Assembly (NCBI GenBank): GCA_024276745.1
Contig: JAJRWN010000117.1
Span: forward strand, 1 to 32,954
Origin: Bacteroidota bacterium
GTDB lineage: Bacteria; Bacteroidota; Bacteroidia; Chitinophagales; S012-47
Direction: 5' to 3'
Length of the DNA: 32,954 bases
Shown: positions 8,482-16,537 of the stretch, piece after piece
How the letters are laid out: each line of letters starts with the position of its first letter
How positions within the stretch are numbered: position 1 is the stretch's first letter
Translations under genes and position numbers: made by a program
Notes under the pieces: generated by a model
What the model was told of the DNA's origin: nothing
Seen by the model: the letters and a program-made list of their open reading frames with translations, nothing else
Databases searched by the model: none

Positions 8482-11244
8482 ATGATAAAAGCAATGCCTG
8501 ACATTGAAATAATCGGAGCACGGGAGAATAATTTAAAAAACGTGCATGCCCGAATACCATTTGGCCGTTTTATAGTAGTAACAGGAGTAAGCGGATCCGG
8601 AAAATCATCGTTAATCATAGATACTTTATATGCAGAAGGACAAAGAAGATACGTAGAGTCTTTATCTTCTTATGCCAGGCAATTTTTAATGCGCATGAAC
8701 AAACCCGATGTTGATTACATCAAAGGCATTTGTCCTGCCATTGCCATTGAGCAAAAAGTCAGTAGTGGTTCTTCAAGATCAACGGTTGGTTCTTTAACAG
8801 AAATTTACAGTTATTTAAAGTTATTGTATGCCCGTATAGGGAAAACCATATCACCGGTATCGGGGAAAGAAGTAAAAAGGCATCAGGTAAGTAATGTGGT
8901 TAATTTTATCATGGATAAGGATGACAATACACCCGTTTATATAACATTTCCCATTCAGCAAAGAGAAGAAGAAAAAGCTTTGGAAATATTAATCGCCAAA
9001 GGATATTCAAGACTTATTTTGAATGATAGCATACATACAATATCCTCGCTACTCGAAGATCAGATAAAAATCAAGCAAGCGAATATTCAGGTATTGGTTG
9101 ATCGCCTAATCGTCAACAAAAAGCAAAAGGAGCTACCCAAACGAATAGCTGATTCTGTTCAATCGGCTTTTAATGATGGTAATGGTATTTGTGCTGTGTC
9201 TATTATTGGAGAAAAACTGTACACTTTTTCCAACAAATTTGAAATGGACGGAATGATATTTGAAGAAGCAAGCGAACATCTTTTTAGTTTCAACAGTCCT
9301 TACGGAGCTTGTAAGACCTGTGAAGGCTTTGGAAATATTATTGGTATCAGCGAAACCTTGGTCATTCCCAACCGGAGGCTTTCAGTTTATGAAGGAGCTG
9401 TTGTATGCTGGAGAGGAGAAAAAATGAAACAATGGCAAGAGAAGCTGATTAAGTATGCCGGTAAAGCTGGTTTTCCAATACACAAAGCCATAAGAGATCT
9501 TAGCGAAGCCGAATATAAAATGCTTTGGGATGGTTGTACCTATTTTAAAGGGATTAATGATTTCTTCCGTTTTGTTGAAGAAAATACTTATAAAATTCAA
9601 TACCGCGTATTACAATCAAGGTTTAGAGGAAAAACGATTTGTCCTGATTGTAATGGGAATCGATTAAGAAAAGAAGCCGGATATGTTAAAATAAATGGCA
9701 AGAGTATCACAGAACTTGCTCAAATGTCAATAGCAGATTTGCTATCTTTTTTTGATACACTTTCTCTTTCCGAACACGAAATATCAATAGCAAGCCGGTT
9801 GGTTGATGAGATCAAACTCAGACTTACTTTTATGATGGATGTAGGATTAAGCTATCTTTCGCTGAAACGGGTTTCCAATACCCTGAGTGGTGGAGAAACG
9901 CAACGGATTAATCTGACCCGTTCCTTAGGGTCTAATCTTACGAGTTCATTGTATATTCTCGATGAACCCAGCATTGGATTACATCCGAGAGATACGGGAA
10001 AACTAATCAAAACCTTACAAAAACTCAGAGATTTGGGCAATACCGTGGTTGTAATTGAACACGATGAATCTATCATGCAAGCAGCCGATCATTTGATTGA
10101 TATGGGACCAAAAGCCGGGAGAAACGGAGGTGAAATTGTAGATAAAGGTACCCTGGATGAAATTTGTAAGCGTGGTAAAAGTTTAACGGCAAAATACCTG
10201 AATGGGAGCTTAAAAATTCCGGTACCTGCAATCAGGCGTCAGCCGGTAAATCACATTCACTTATCGGGTGTAGGATTGCACAATTTGAAAGACATAAACG
10301 TTTCTTTCCCGCTCAATTGTTTTGTATTGCTAAGCGGAGTAAGTGGCTCGGGAAAAACTTCATTATTGATTCAGACCTTGTATCCGGCCTTAAAAAATTA
10401 TCTGTTAAACGGTTCTACAAATGGGCTTACCTATAACGAGCTCAGTGGCGATTTATCACAGATAAGCCGTGTGGAGCTGATAGATCAACATCCTATCGGA
10501 AGATCGAGCCGGTCAAACCCCGTTACTTATGTTAAGGCTTACGATATTATCCGGGAGCTTTTTTCTGTTCAATCTTTATCAAAAGTCAGAGGTTTTAAAC
10601 CAAAATTCTTTTCATTCAATGTGGATGGCGGAAGATGCGAAAATTGTAAAGGTGAAGGGGAAACAGTAGTCGAAATGCAATTTCTAGCTGATGTACATCT
10701 TACTTGCGAAGATTGTGAGGGAAAGCGATTTAAACCGGAGGTGCTTGAAGTAAAATATAAGGGTAAAAATATTTTTGAAGTGCTTGAAATGACAGTTGAC
10801 GAAGCTATCGGTTTTTTTGACGGACATAAAGAATTAATCAAACGCTTAAAACCACTTCAGGATGTAGGATTAGGTTATATCACATTGGGTCAATCGTCAA
10901 GTACATTAAGTGGTGGTGAAGCTCAGCGGGTAAAACTTGCATCTTTTCTTGGTCATGGATCCAACACCAATCCGGTATTATTTCTTTTCGATGAACCAAC
11001 AACGGGTTTACATTTTCAAGATATCCAGAAGTTGCTCAATTCTTTTAATGCATTGATTGAAGCCGGACACAGCATTATCGTAATCGAACATAATGATGAA
11101 GTAATAAAATCGGCCGATTGGGTAATTGATATCGGTCCTGATGGAGGATTGAATGGAGGAGAGATTGTGTTTCAGGGCAGACCCGAAGATCTTATCAATT
11201 GTAAAGAATCGTTAACCGGAAAATATTTAAAAGCCAAACTATAG
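8482..11244 (+). CDS. uvrA: UvrABC excinuclease subunit A, Bacteroidota-type paralogue
   Basis: 920 residues from the ATG at 8482; an ATG at 8494 is an alternative. UvrA is the damage-sensing ABC ATPase of nucleotide-excision repair. Both ATP sites are intact: Walker A 'GVSGSGKSS' (residues 35-43) and 'GVSGSGKTS', signatures LSGGETQR and LSGGEAQR, and Walker B 'LYILDEPSIGLH' and 'LFLFDEPTTGLH'. The region around residues 110-230 where UvrB binds is present, so it is not the short UvrA2 type. One zinc module is complete (CENCKGEG ... CEDCEGKR). Another retains 'CKTCEGFG' and 'CPDCNGNR', but the cysteine pair that normally precedes CxxCxG is replaced by 'FEMDGMIFEEAS', and 'CPxCG' becomes 'SPVSG'. 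Bacteroidota often have two uvrA copies; this may be the divergent one. It converges on asnS with two bases between stops. Confidence 0.9.
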   Translation: MIKAMPDIEIIGARENNLKNVHARIPFGRFIVVTGVSGSGKSSLIIDTLYAEGQRRYVESLSSYARQFLMRMNKPDVDYIKGICPAIAIEQKVSSGSSRSTVGSLTEIYSYLKLLYARIGKTISPVSGKEVKRHQVSNVVNFIMDKDDNTPVYITFPIQQREEEKALEILIAKGYSRLILNDSIHTISSLLEDQIKIKQANIQVLVDRLIVNKKQKELPKRIADSVQSAFNDGNGICAVSIIGEKLYTFSNKFEMDGMIFEEASEHLFSFNSPYGACKTCEGFGNIIGISETLVIPNRRLSVYEGAVVCWRGEKMKQWQEKLIKYAGKAGFPIHKAIRDLSEAEYKMLWDGCTYFKGINDFFRFVEENTYKIQYRVLQSRFRGKTICPDCNGNRLRKEAGYVKINGKSITELAQMSIADLLSFFDTLSLSEHEISIASRLVDEIKLRLTFMMDVGLSYLSLKRVSNTLSGGETQRINLTRSLGSNLTSSLYILDEPSIGLHPRDTGKLIKTLQKLRDLGNTVVVIEHDESIMQAADHLIDMGPKAGRNGGEIVDKGTLDEICKRGKSLTAKYLNGSLKIPVPAIRRQPVNHIHLSGVGLHNLKDINVSFPLNCFVLLSGVSGSGKTSLLIQTLYPALKNYLLNGSTNGLTYNELSGDLSQISRVELIDQHPIGRSSRSNPVTYVKAYDIIRELFSVQSLSKVRGFKPKFFSFNVDGGRCENCKGEGETVVEMQFLADVHLTCEDCEGKRFKPEVLEVKYKGKNIFEVLEMTVDEAIGFFDGHKELIKRLKPLQDVGLGYITLGQSSSTLSGGEAQRVKLASFLGHGSNTNPVLFLFDEPTTGLHFQDIQKLLNSFNALIEAGHSIIVIEHNDEVIKSADWVIDIGPDGGLNGGEIVFQGRPEDLINCKESLTGKYLKAKL

Positions 11245-11246
11245 CA

Positions 11247-12767
11247 TTAAGGATTCAGCCGCCCGTACATTCTCGGGAAAGGAATTGTTTCGCGTACATG
11301 GTGGATATCACAAATCCACCCTACAAAACGCTCCAGGCCCAATCCAAAACCGGCATGAGGAACAGATCCATAACGTCTTAAATCAAGATACCATTCAAAC
11401 ACATCGACCGGTAAGTTTTGTTCTTTAATCCGTTGAATAAGAAGCTCTTTATCGTTTTCTCTTTCCGAGCCACCTACTATTTCACCAAATCCTTCAGGTG
11501 CAAGCACATCCACCCCTTTCACAAAGCGATCATCATCGGCACGTTTCATATAAAATGCTTTAATTTCTACCGGCCAGTTATAAACCATAACAGGAGTAGA
11601 AAACAAGCGGGTAAGCACCGTTTCGTCAGAACCGCCAAAATCATTTCCAAAAGAAAAATTTCTTGCTGATTCAATCCATTGAGGAATATTGGAAGCTTTT
11701 TCTTCCATTTCTTTTAATTCGGCTTTCAATTTATCGATACGGGCCAAATTCCAATTTCTTTCTCCTTTTTTCATACTGCCCGAAGCCACCTTACTTTCTC
11801 GTTCTGCAATTTCTTTCCGCTGTTCTTCTATTTGGGTATGCAAAGCATCCAAATCATTTTGAAGCGTAGTTAAACTGTTTAAGCCGTTCACATCTTGTTC
11901 ACCTCTTAAAATTTTTACAGCATCGGTATAGGTAATTCTTGGAAATGGTTCACTGACTTTGGCTAATGATTCGGTATTTCGTCCAAGCACTTCAAGGGCT
12001 AAATGGCAATTCGACAATACATCATTTACAACAAAACGAATCATGTCCTCAATCAAATCCATATCCATATCCAAATCGTAAAATGCCATTTCGGGTTCAA
12101 TCATCCAAAACTCAGACAGATGTCGTCTGGTTTTCGATTTTTCGGCTCTAAAGGTAGGGCCGAAAGTATAAATCCGTCCCATAGCCATAGCCATAGCTTC
12201 GCCATATAACTGACCGGATTGTGTTAAATAGGCAGGCTGACCATAAAAATCGGTTTCAAACAAAGTACTTGTTCCTTCAACAGCATTGCCGGTAAAAATG
12301 GGTGCATCCATTTGCACAAAACCTCTTTCCTGGAAAAACCGGTGAATCGTGAAAATAATGTGATTTCTGATTTTTAAAATAGCCCATTGCCTGCGTGATC
12401 TAAGCCATAGATGCCTTTGATCCATCAAAAACTCAACCCCATGCTCCTTTTTACCAATCGGATATTCTTCAGACAGGTGAATGAGCGAAAAATGATTTAC
12501 TTGTATTTCATATCCGCCAAATTGTTTTTCATCTTTCAATACCAGGCCCCGGATGTCAACAGCACTTTCGAGTGTGGTATGTTTGGCAAGATCAAATACT
12601 TCACTTGTAAATTGATTTTCATTAATAACACACTGCACAAATCCACTTCCATCGCGCAATAAAATAAAAACCAAACCTTTACTGGTTCTTTTGTTCATTA
12701 CCCAACCCTTTAAGCGAATTTCTTTCCCTTCGTATTGTGACAATTGGTCGATATATGCAATCTTCAT
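11247..12767 (-). CDS. asnS: Asparaginyl-tRNA synthetase with a long insertion
   Basis: 506 residues from the ATG at 12767 (MKIAYID); the ORF-track start adds 12 unlikely residues. This cytosolic class IIb enzyme charges tRNA-Asn. An N-terminal OB-fold domain (residues about 1-110, 'IRLKGWVMNKRTSKGLVFILLRDGSG') is followed by the catalytic domain with motif 2 'FRAEKSKTRRHLSEFWMIEPEM' (about 207-228) and motif 3 'GFGLGLERFVGW' near the end. Between them, residues about 291-376 form a charged, heptad-like insertion ('QIEEQRKEIAERESKVASG', 'IDKLKAELKEMEEK') that typical AsnRS of about 460 residues do not have. The AsnRS rather than AspRS call follows from the length, the RHLSEFWMIEPE motif and the absence of the GAD domain. 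It is convergent with uvrA and divergent from rpoN. Confidence 0.93.
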   Translation of the reverse strand: MKIAYIDQLSQYEGKEIRLKGWVMNKRTSKGLVFILLRDGSGFVQCVINENQFTSEVFDLAKHTTLESAVDIRGLVLKDEKQFGGYEIQVNHFSLIHLSEEYPIGKKEHGVEFLMDQRHLWLRSRRQWAILKIRNHIIFTIHRFFQERGFVQMDAPIFTGNAVEGTSTLFETDFYGQPAYLTQSGQLYGEAMAMAMGRIYTFGPTFRAEKSKTRRHLSEFWMIEPEMAFYDLDMDMDLIEDMIRFVVNDVLSNCHLALEVLGRNTESLAKVSEPFPRITYTDAVKILRGEQDVNGLNSLTTLQNDLDALHTQIEEQRKEIAERESKVASGSMKKGERNWNLARIDKLKAELKEMEEKASNIPQWIESARNFSFGNDFGGSDETVLTRLFSTPVMVYNWPVEIKAFYMKRADDDRFVKGVDVLAPEGFGEIVGGSERENDKELLIQRIKEQNLPVDVFEWYLDLRRYGSVPHAGFGLGLERFVGWICDIHHVRETIPFPRMYGRLNP

Positions 12768-12791
12768 TAATTTTAATTTAGGAATGAAAAA

Positions 12792-12799
12792 CAAAATTA
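12792..12799 (-). promoter_or_regulatory. Candidate asnS promoter (-7 box)
   Basis: On the minus strand TAATTTTG fits TAnnTTTG, 25 bases before the asnS ATG. No well-spaced -33 box was seen, so the call is weak. Confidence 0.3.
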
Positions 12800-12883
12800 A
12801 CATTTATCTGAATTGCAATGCAGCCAAAATATTGAAACAAATACATGCTGAAACAAAAAACTAATCTTATGAACGGGCTTTCG

Positions 12884-12891
12884 TAAATTTG
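12884..12891 (+). promoter_or_regulatory. Candidate rpoN promoter (-7 box)
   Basis: TAAATTTG fits TAnnTTTG exactly. It ends only 10 bases before the rpoN ATG (12902), implying a leader of a few bases or none. Confidence 0.35.
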
Positions 12892-12901
12892 AGGCCATAT
12901 T

Positions 12902-14371
12902 ATGTTACATCAACGACTATCGCAAAAACAAACTCAAAAGCTGTCGCCTCAACAGATACAGCTGATGAAGATGTTGCAAATTCCGGCTGCCAACCTCGAG
13001 CAAAGGGTAAAAGAAGAATTGGAAGCCAATCCGGCCCTGGAACAAGTGGACAATTCACTTGATAATGATACCAACGAAGAAGCCTGGGAGAATAAGGAAG
13101 AAAATCCGGAGGAAAAGGAAGAAAATGAGAAACGTGATGAAATTGATATGAGCGAATACTACTCGGAAGATGACGATGTAGCTGATTATAAATTTAATGC
13201 CAATAATTACTCGAAAGATGATGAATCGAGAGTTATACCGGTAAAAGTAAATCATACTTTTCACGAAAATCTCATCAAACAATTAGGACTTCGAAGATTA
13301 GATGACCGGAAAAGAAAAATTGCCGAACAACTAATCGGCAGCATAGGAGATGATGGATATCTCAGACGCGATTTATTGGCCATTGAAGATGATTTGGCCT
13401 TTTCAGATAATTTGATTTGCGAACAGGAAGAACTTGAAGAAGTTTTAGAAATTATTCAAAGCCTCGATCCTCCCGGTGTAGGAGGCAGAAATTTACAAGA
13501 ATGTTTACAGCTTCAACTCGAAAGGAAACGACAAACCGAAGCCGTAAGGAATGCATTGCGCATTATTGAAAATCAATTTGATGCATTTGCCAAGAAACAT
13601 TACGACCGGTTGGCTCGCTCATTAAAACTAAGCGATGAAGCACTCAGATTGGCCATTGATGAAATTTTAAAACTTAATCCTAAACCCAGTGGCAGTGCCG
13701 GTGATTCGGAAAAAGCCAATCAATATATAATTCCTGATTTTATCATTACTAATGAAGAAGGTGAATTGCATCTTACACTCAATGCAAGAAATGCACCTGA
13801 TCTTCGCATTAGCGGTACTTTCAAGGAAATGATTGATACTTACACAAAGACCAAAAAACCGGATAAAGAAGCCAAACAGGCCATTCTTTTTATTAAACAA
13901 AAAATTGATTCTGCCAAGTGGTTTATTGAAGCGATAAAACAAAGACAAAATACGCTTTATAAAACCATGAGTACTTTGATGAAATATCAATACGAATTCT
14001 TCCTCACCGGTGATGAGACCACCATCAAACCTATGATATTGAAAGACATTGCCGATAAAATAGGTATGGATATATCTACCGTATCGCGGGTAGCCAACAG
14101 CAAATATGTGCAAACAGAATTTGGAACATACTCTTTAAAATTTTTCTTTTCAGAATCTTTAAGCACCGAAAGTGGTGATGAAGTATCGACCCGTGAGGTT
14201 AAAAAAATTCTGAGTAACATGATTGCTGAAGAAGATAAAAAGAAACCTTTATCTGATCAAAAACTGATGGAAAAATTACGGCAAAAAGGCTATAATATTG
14301 CAAGAAGAACCGTGGCTAAATACCGGGAACAACTGAACATACCCGTAGCACGGCTTAGAAAAGAACTATAA
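12902..14371 (+). CDS. rpoN: RNA polymerase sigma-54 factor
   Basis: 489 residues. Sigma-54 directs RNA polymerase to -24/-12 promoters that must be opened by AAA+ activators. Seen in order: the Q-rich region I 'LSQKQTQKLSPQQIQLMKMLQIP' for activator contact, a strongly acidic region II (residues about 50-100, rich in E and D), the core-binding region ('SLDPPGVGGRNLQECLQLQLERK'), the helix-turn-helix 'LKDIADKIGMDISTVSRVANSKYVQT', and the C-terminal RpoN box 'ARRTVAKYRE'. The protein is complete. No sigma-54 activator gene is in the window, and I saw no clear -24/-12 promoter by eye. The membrane-protein gene follows after two bases and is probably in the same transcript. Confidence 0.97.
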   Translation: MLHQRLSQKQTQKLSPQQIQLMKMLQIPAANLEQRVKEELEANPALEQVDNSLDNDTNEEAWENKEENPEEKEENEKRDEIDMSEYYSEDDDVADYKFNANNYSKDDESRVIPVKVNHTFHENLIKQLGLRRLDDRKRKIAEQLIGSIGDDGYLRRDLLAIEDDLAFSDNLICEQEELEEVLEIIQSLDPPGVGGRNLQECLQLQLERKRQTEAVRNALRIIENQFDAFAKKHYDRLARSLKLSDEALRLAIDEILKLNPKPSGSAGDSEKANQYIIPDFIITNEEGELHLTLNARNAPDLRISGTFKEMIDTYTKTKKPDKEAKQAILFIKQKIDSAKWFIEAIKQRQNTLYKTMSTLMKYQYEFFLTGDETTIKPMILKDIADKIGMDISTVSRVANSKYVQTEFGTYSLKFFFSESLSTESGDEVSTREVKKILSNMIAEEDKKKPLSDQKLMEKLRQKGYNIARRTVAKYREQLNIPVARLRKEL

Positions 14372-14373
14372 GT

Positions 14374-14994
14374 ATGAGCCATATAAGCCGTATATTTTCA
14401 ATCCTCCTTCACCCTTTGCTGATACCGATTTACGGTATTTTAATTTTATTTAATGCATTTCCCGAGATTTTTGATTATCTGGCATATCCAAAATCTCAAA
14501 TCTTAATCAGGATTGTTGTGAATATGGTTTTATTTCCTCTATTTGCCATGTTTTTACTTTCTGCACTGGGATTTGTAAAAGGCATTGGATTGAATGGACA
14601 AAAAGACCGAACTGCTGCATTATTGCTTATTTTATTCTTTTATATCTGGACAGCCGTTTCTTTTTGGTTTGATGATTATACCAGCAAATTGGTGATTATG
14701 TGGGTACTCGGTATCACCATTGCTACCGTATTGGCATTTTTGACAAATATCCTTTTCGGTAAATTAAGCTTGCATACTTTAGCAATGGGTGTGTTTACAG
14801 GCTTTATGCTTAGTATTTTGCCATTAAGCTTGTTCAATCTCGAATGGCTTTTGCTCTTGGTTATCTTAATGTCAGGCATAACGGGAACAATCGGAATTAT
14901 TCATCATCAACACAGCAATTCAGAGGTTTACGGTGCTTATATGCTGGGGGTATTCAGCCAGTTGATTGCTCTGCAAATGGTGCTTAATTTCTAA
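14374..14994 (+). CDS. Polytopic membrane protein, possibly PAP2-like
   Basis: 206 residues with about six hydrophobic segments (around residues 8-27, 45-65, 80-97, 107-127, 140-170 and 183-203), so an inner-membrane protein. I do not recognise a characterised family with certainty. Three polar clusters sit in the positions of PAP2 phosphatase motifs: 'GQKDRTAALLL', 'GKLSLHTLAMG' (compare PSGH) and 'HSNSEVYGAYMLG' (compare SRxxxxxH). The conserved phosphatase residues are only partly present, so if related it may have lost or changed activity. It is probably co-transcribed with rpoN, two bases upstream. Its stop overlaps the scpB stop on the other strand (CTAA). Confidence 0.6.
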   Translation: MSHISRIFSILLHPLLIPIYGILILFNAFPEIFDYLAYPKSQILIRIVVNMVLFPLFAMFLLSALGFVKGIGLNGQKDRTAALLLILFFYIWTAVSFWFDDYTSKLVIMWVLGITIATVLAFLTNILFGKLSLHTLAMGVFTGFMLSILPLSLFNLEWLLLLVILMSGITGTIGIIHHQHSNSEVYGAYMLGVFSQLIALQMVLNF

Positions 14995-15560
14995 TCTGTC
15001 GATTCCCCAATACTGTTAGATTCTTCAGTATGTAAATCGGTTAATTTAGGTAAATCATCGGCAGAATTAATTCCAAAATAATTCATAAATGTTTCACTGG
15101 TTGCATAAAGCAAGGGGCGGCCTGGTGTAGCAGCTCTTCCCTTAATATCAACCAAACCTTTTTCTAATAATTTATTCAGTGTGTAATCACAATTTACACC
15201 TCTTATGCTTTCTATTTCGGATTTTGTAACCGGCTGTTTATAGGCAACAATAGAAATTGTTTCTAAAGCAGCAAGAGATAAATTTTTATTAGACCGGATG
15301 TTTAATAAGGTAGCAATAAGGGGATGGAATTCTGATTTTGACAAGAATTGATAACCGCCACCGGTTTTGTACAATTGAAACGAAAATCGAGCATCGGCAT
15401 ATTGATTAATCAAATGGTTAATGGCATTTTCAATCAAGTGGGTTTCGATAAAATCTTCACCATTACTGTTTTTTACTAAAACCTGCGTAATTTCCTGTAT
15501 GCTTACCGGTTTATCGCTGCTAAATATTAGTGCTTCTATTTTCCGTTCCAAATGCTCCAT
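14991..15560 (-). CDS. scpB: Segregation and condensation protein B
   Basis: 189 residues. ScpB is a winged-helix kleisin-associated partner of SMC and ScpA in chromosome compaction and segregation. Seen: the start 'MEHLERKIEALIFSSDKPVSIQEI' (family: ...IEALLFAS..PVS...L), the middle 'GGYQFLSKSEFHPLIATLL', the strongly conserved 'LSLAALETISIVAYKQPVTKSEIESIRGVN', and 'LLEKGLVDIKGRAATPGRPLLYATSETFMNYFGI'. The C-terminus is short. It is on the same strand as atpG, 57 bases downstream, so it may be the last gene of the ATP-synthase transcript or have its own promoter. No scpA or smc is visible in the window. Confidence 0.93.
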   Translation of the reverse strand: MEHLERKIEALIFSSDKPVSIQEITQVLVKNSNGEDFIETHLIENAINHLINQYADARFSFQLYKTGGGYQFLSKSEFHPLIATLLNIRSNKNLSLAALETISIVAYKQPVTKSEIESIRGVNCDYTLNKLLEKGLVDIKGRAATPGRPLLYATSETFMNYFGINSADDLPKLTDLHTEESNSIGESTD

Positions 15561-15617
15561 GAAGCGGTAAAATTAGCAAAAGCAGAGTAATCTATTAATA
15601 GTAAACCGTAATAATGA

Positions 15618-16502
15618 TTAAGCGTTCAATGCCGCAGCACCACTTACTATTTCTATGAGCTCAGTAGTAATGGCATCTTGCCTTGCCCGGTTATAGGTTA
15701 ATCTTAAATCGCGCAACAATTCATTTGCATTTTCTGTAGCCTGATCCATTGCAGTCATCCGGGCACCATGTTCGGAAGCCACGGTATCGAGCAGCATTCT
15801 GTAAAAATTAGTTCTTAACATCAGTGGTAACAATTCCGCTATGAGCTTATCCCGGTCAGGTTCAAAAATAAAATCTGTTTTTGTTTTTGATGAGAGATCA
15901 CTTTCAACTTTGATAATGGGTAAAAATTGCTCGATTTGGAATACTTGTGAAGCTGCATTTTTAAACCGGCTATAAACCACGTCAACCCGGTCGAATTCAC
16001 CACTAAGAAATGAATCGGTTAAAAAATTGCTCACTTTATTGGCCGCATCGTAAGATAAATCGTGTAACAAATGTACATGATCAGATATTACATTTCCACT
16101 CCATTTGGCAAAGTAATCATTTCCTTTTTTTCCAATCGTGAGTATCGTTACCTGGCCATTTTCAAATTGATTTGCATATTGTTCTTTGGCAAGATTTTCA
16201 GCTTTTCGGTTAATATTCGTATTGAAGCTTCCACATAAACCCCGGTCAGAAGTTAAAACTACAATCAAAATATGCTTAAGTTTTCTGGATTCAGCTAAAT
16301 CTAAAGACATTTGCCCGTCTAATGCAGCGGCCAGATTGCCTAAAATATTGTTCATTTTTTTGGCATAAGGTCTCATCTGTATAATAGCATCCTGAGCTCT
16401 CCTGAATTTGGCAGCCGAAACCATTTTCATGGCTTTAGTGATTTGCTGCGTTGACATCACAGATTTTATTCGGCCTCTTACTTGTTTTAAATTAGCTGGC
16501 AT
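15618..16502 (-). CDS. atpG: ATP synthase subunit gamma
   Basis: 294 residues. The gamma subunit is the central rotor shaft of F1. Seen: the N-terminal helix 'LKQVRGRIKSVMSTQQITKAMKMVSAAKFRRAQ' and the C-terminal helix 'SEHGARMTAMDQATENANELLRDLRLTYNRARQDAITTELIEIVSGAAAL', both highly conserved, with the Rossmann-like middle ('VVLTSDRGLCGSFNTNI'). Length is normal. The gene is 35 bases downstream of atpA. In other bacteria atpD and atpC usually follow here; instead scpB does. Confidence 0.97.
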   Translation of the reverse strand: MPANLKQVRGRIKSVMSTQQITKAMKMVSAAKFRRAQDAIIQMRPYAKKMNNILGNLAAALDGQMSLDLAESRKLKHILIVVLTSDRGLCGSFNTNINRKAENLAKEQYANQFENGQVTILTIGKKGNDYFAKWSGNVISDHVHLLHDLSYDAANKVSNFLTDSFLSGEFDRVDVVYSRFKNAASQVFQIEQFLPIIKVESDLSSKTKTDFIFEPDRDKLIAELLPLMLRTNFYRMLLDTVASEHGARMTAMDQATENANELLRDLRLTYNRARQDAITTELIEIVSGAAALNA

Positions 16503-16537
16503 GGAAATGTATTTTTTCCTGATTCAAGGGCTGTAGT

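Noticed and set aside
13667-14113. 148-residue minus-strand ORF
   Set aside because: It is antisense to rpoN, whose frame carries all family motifs; no recognisable domain in the antisense product.
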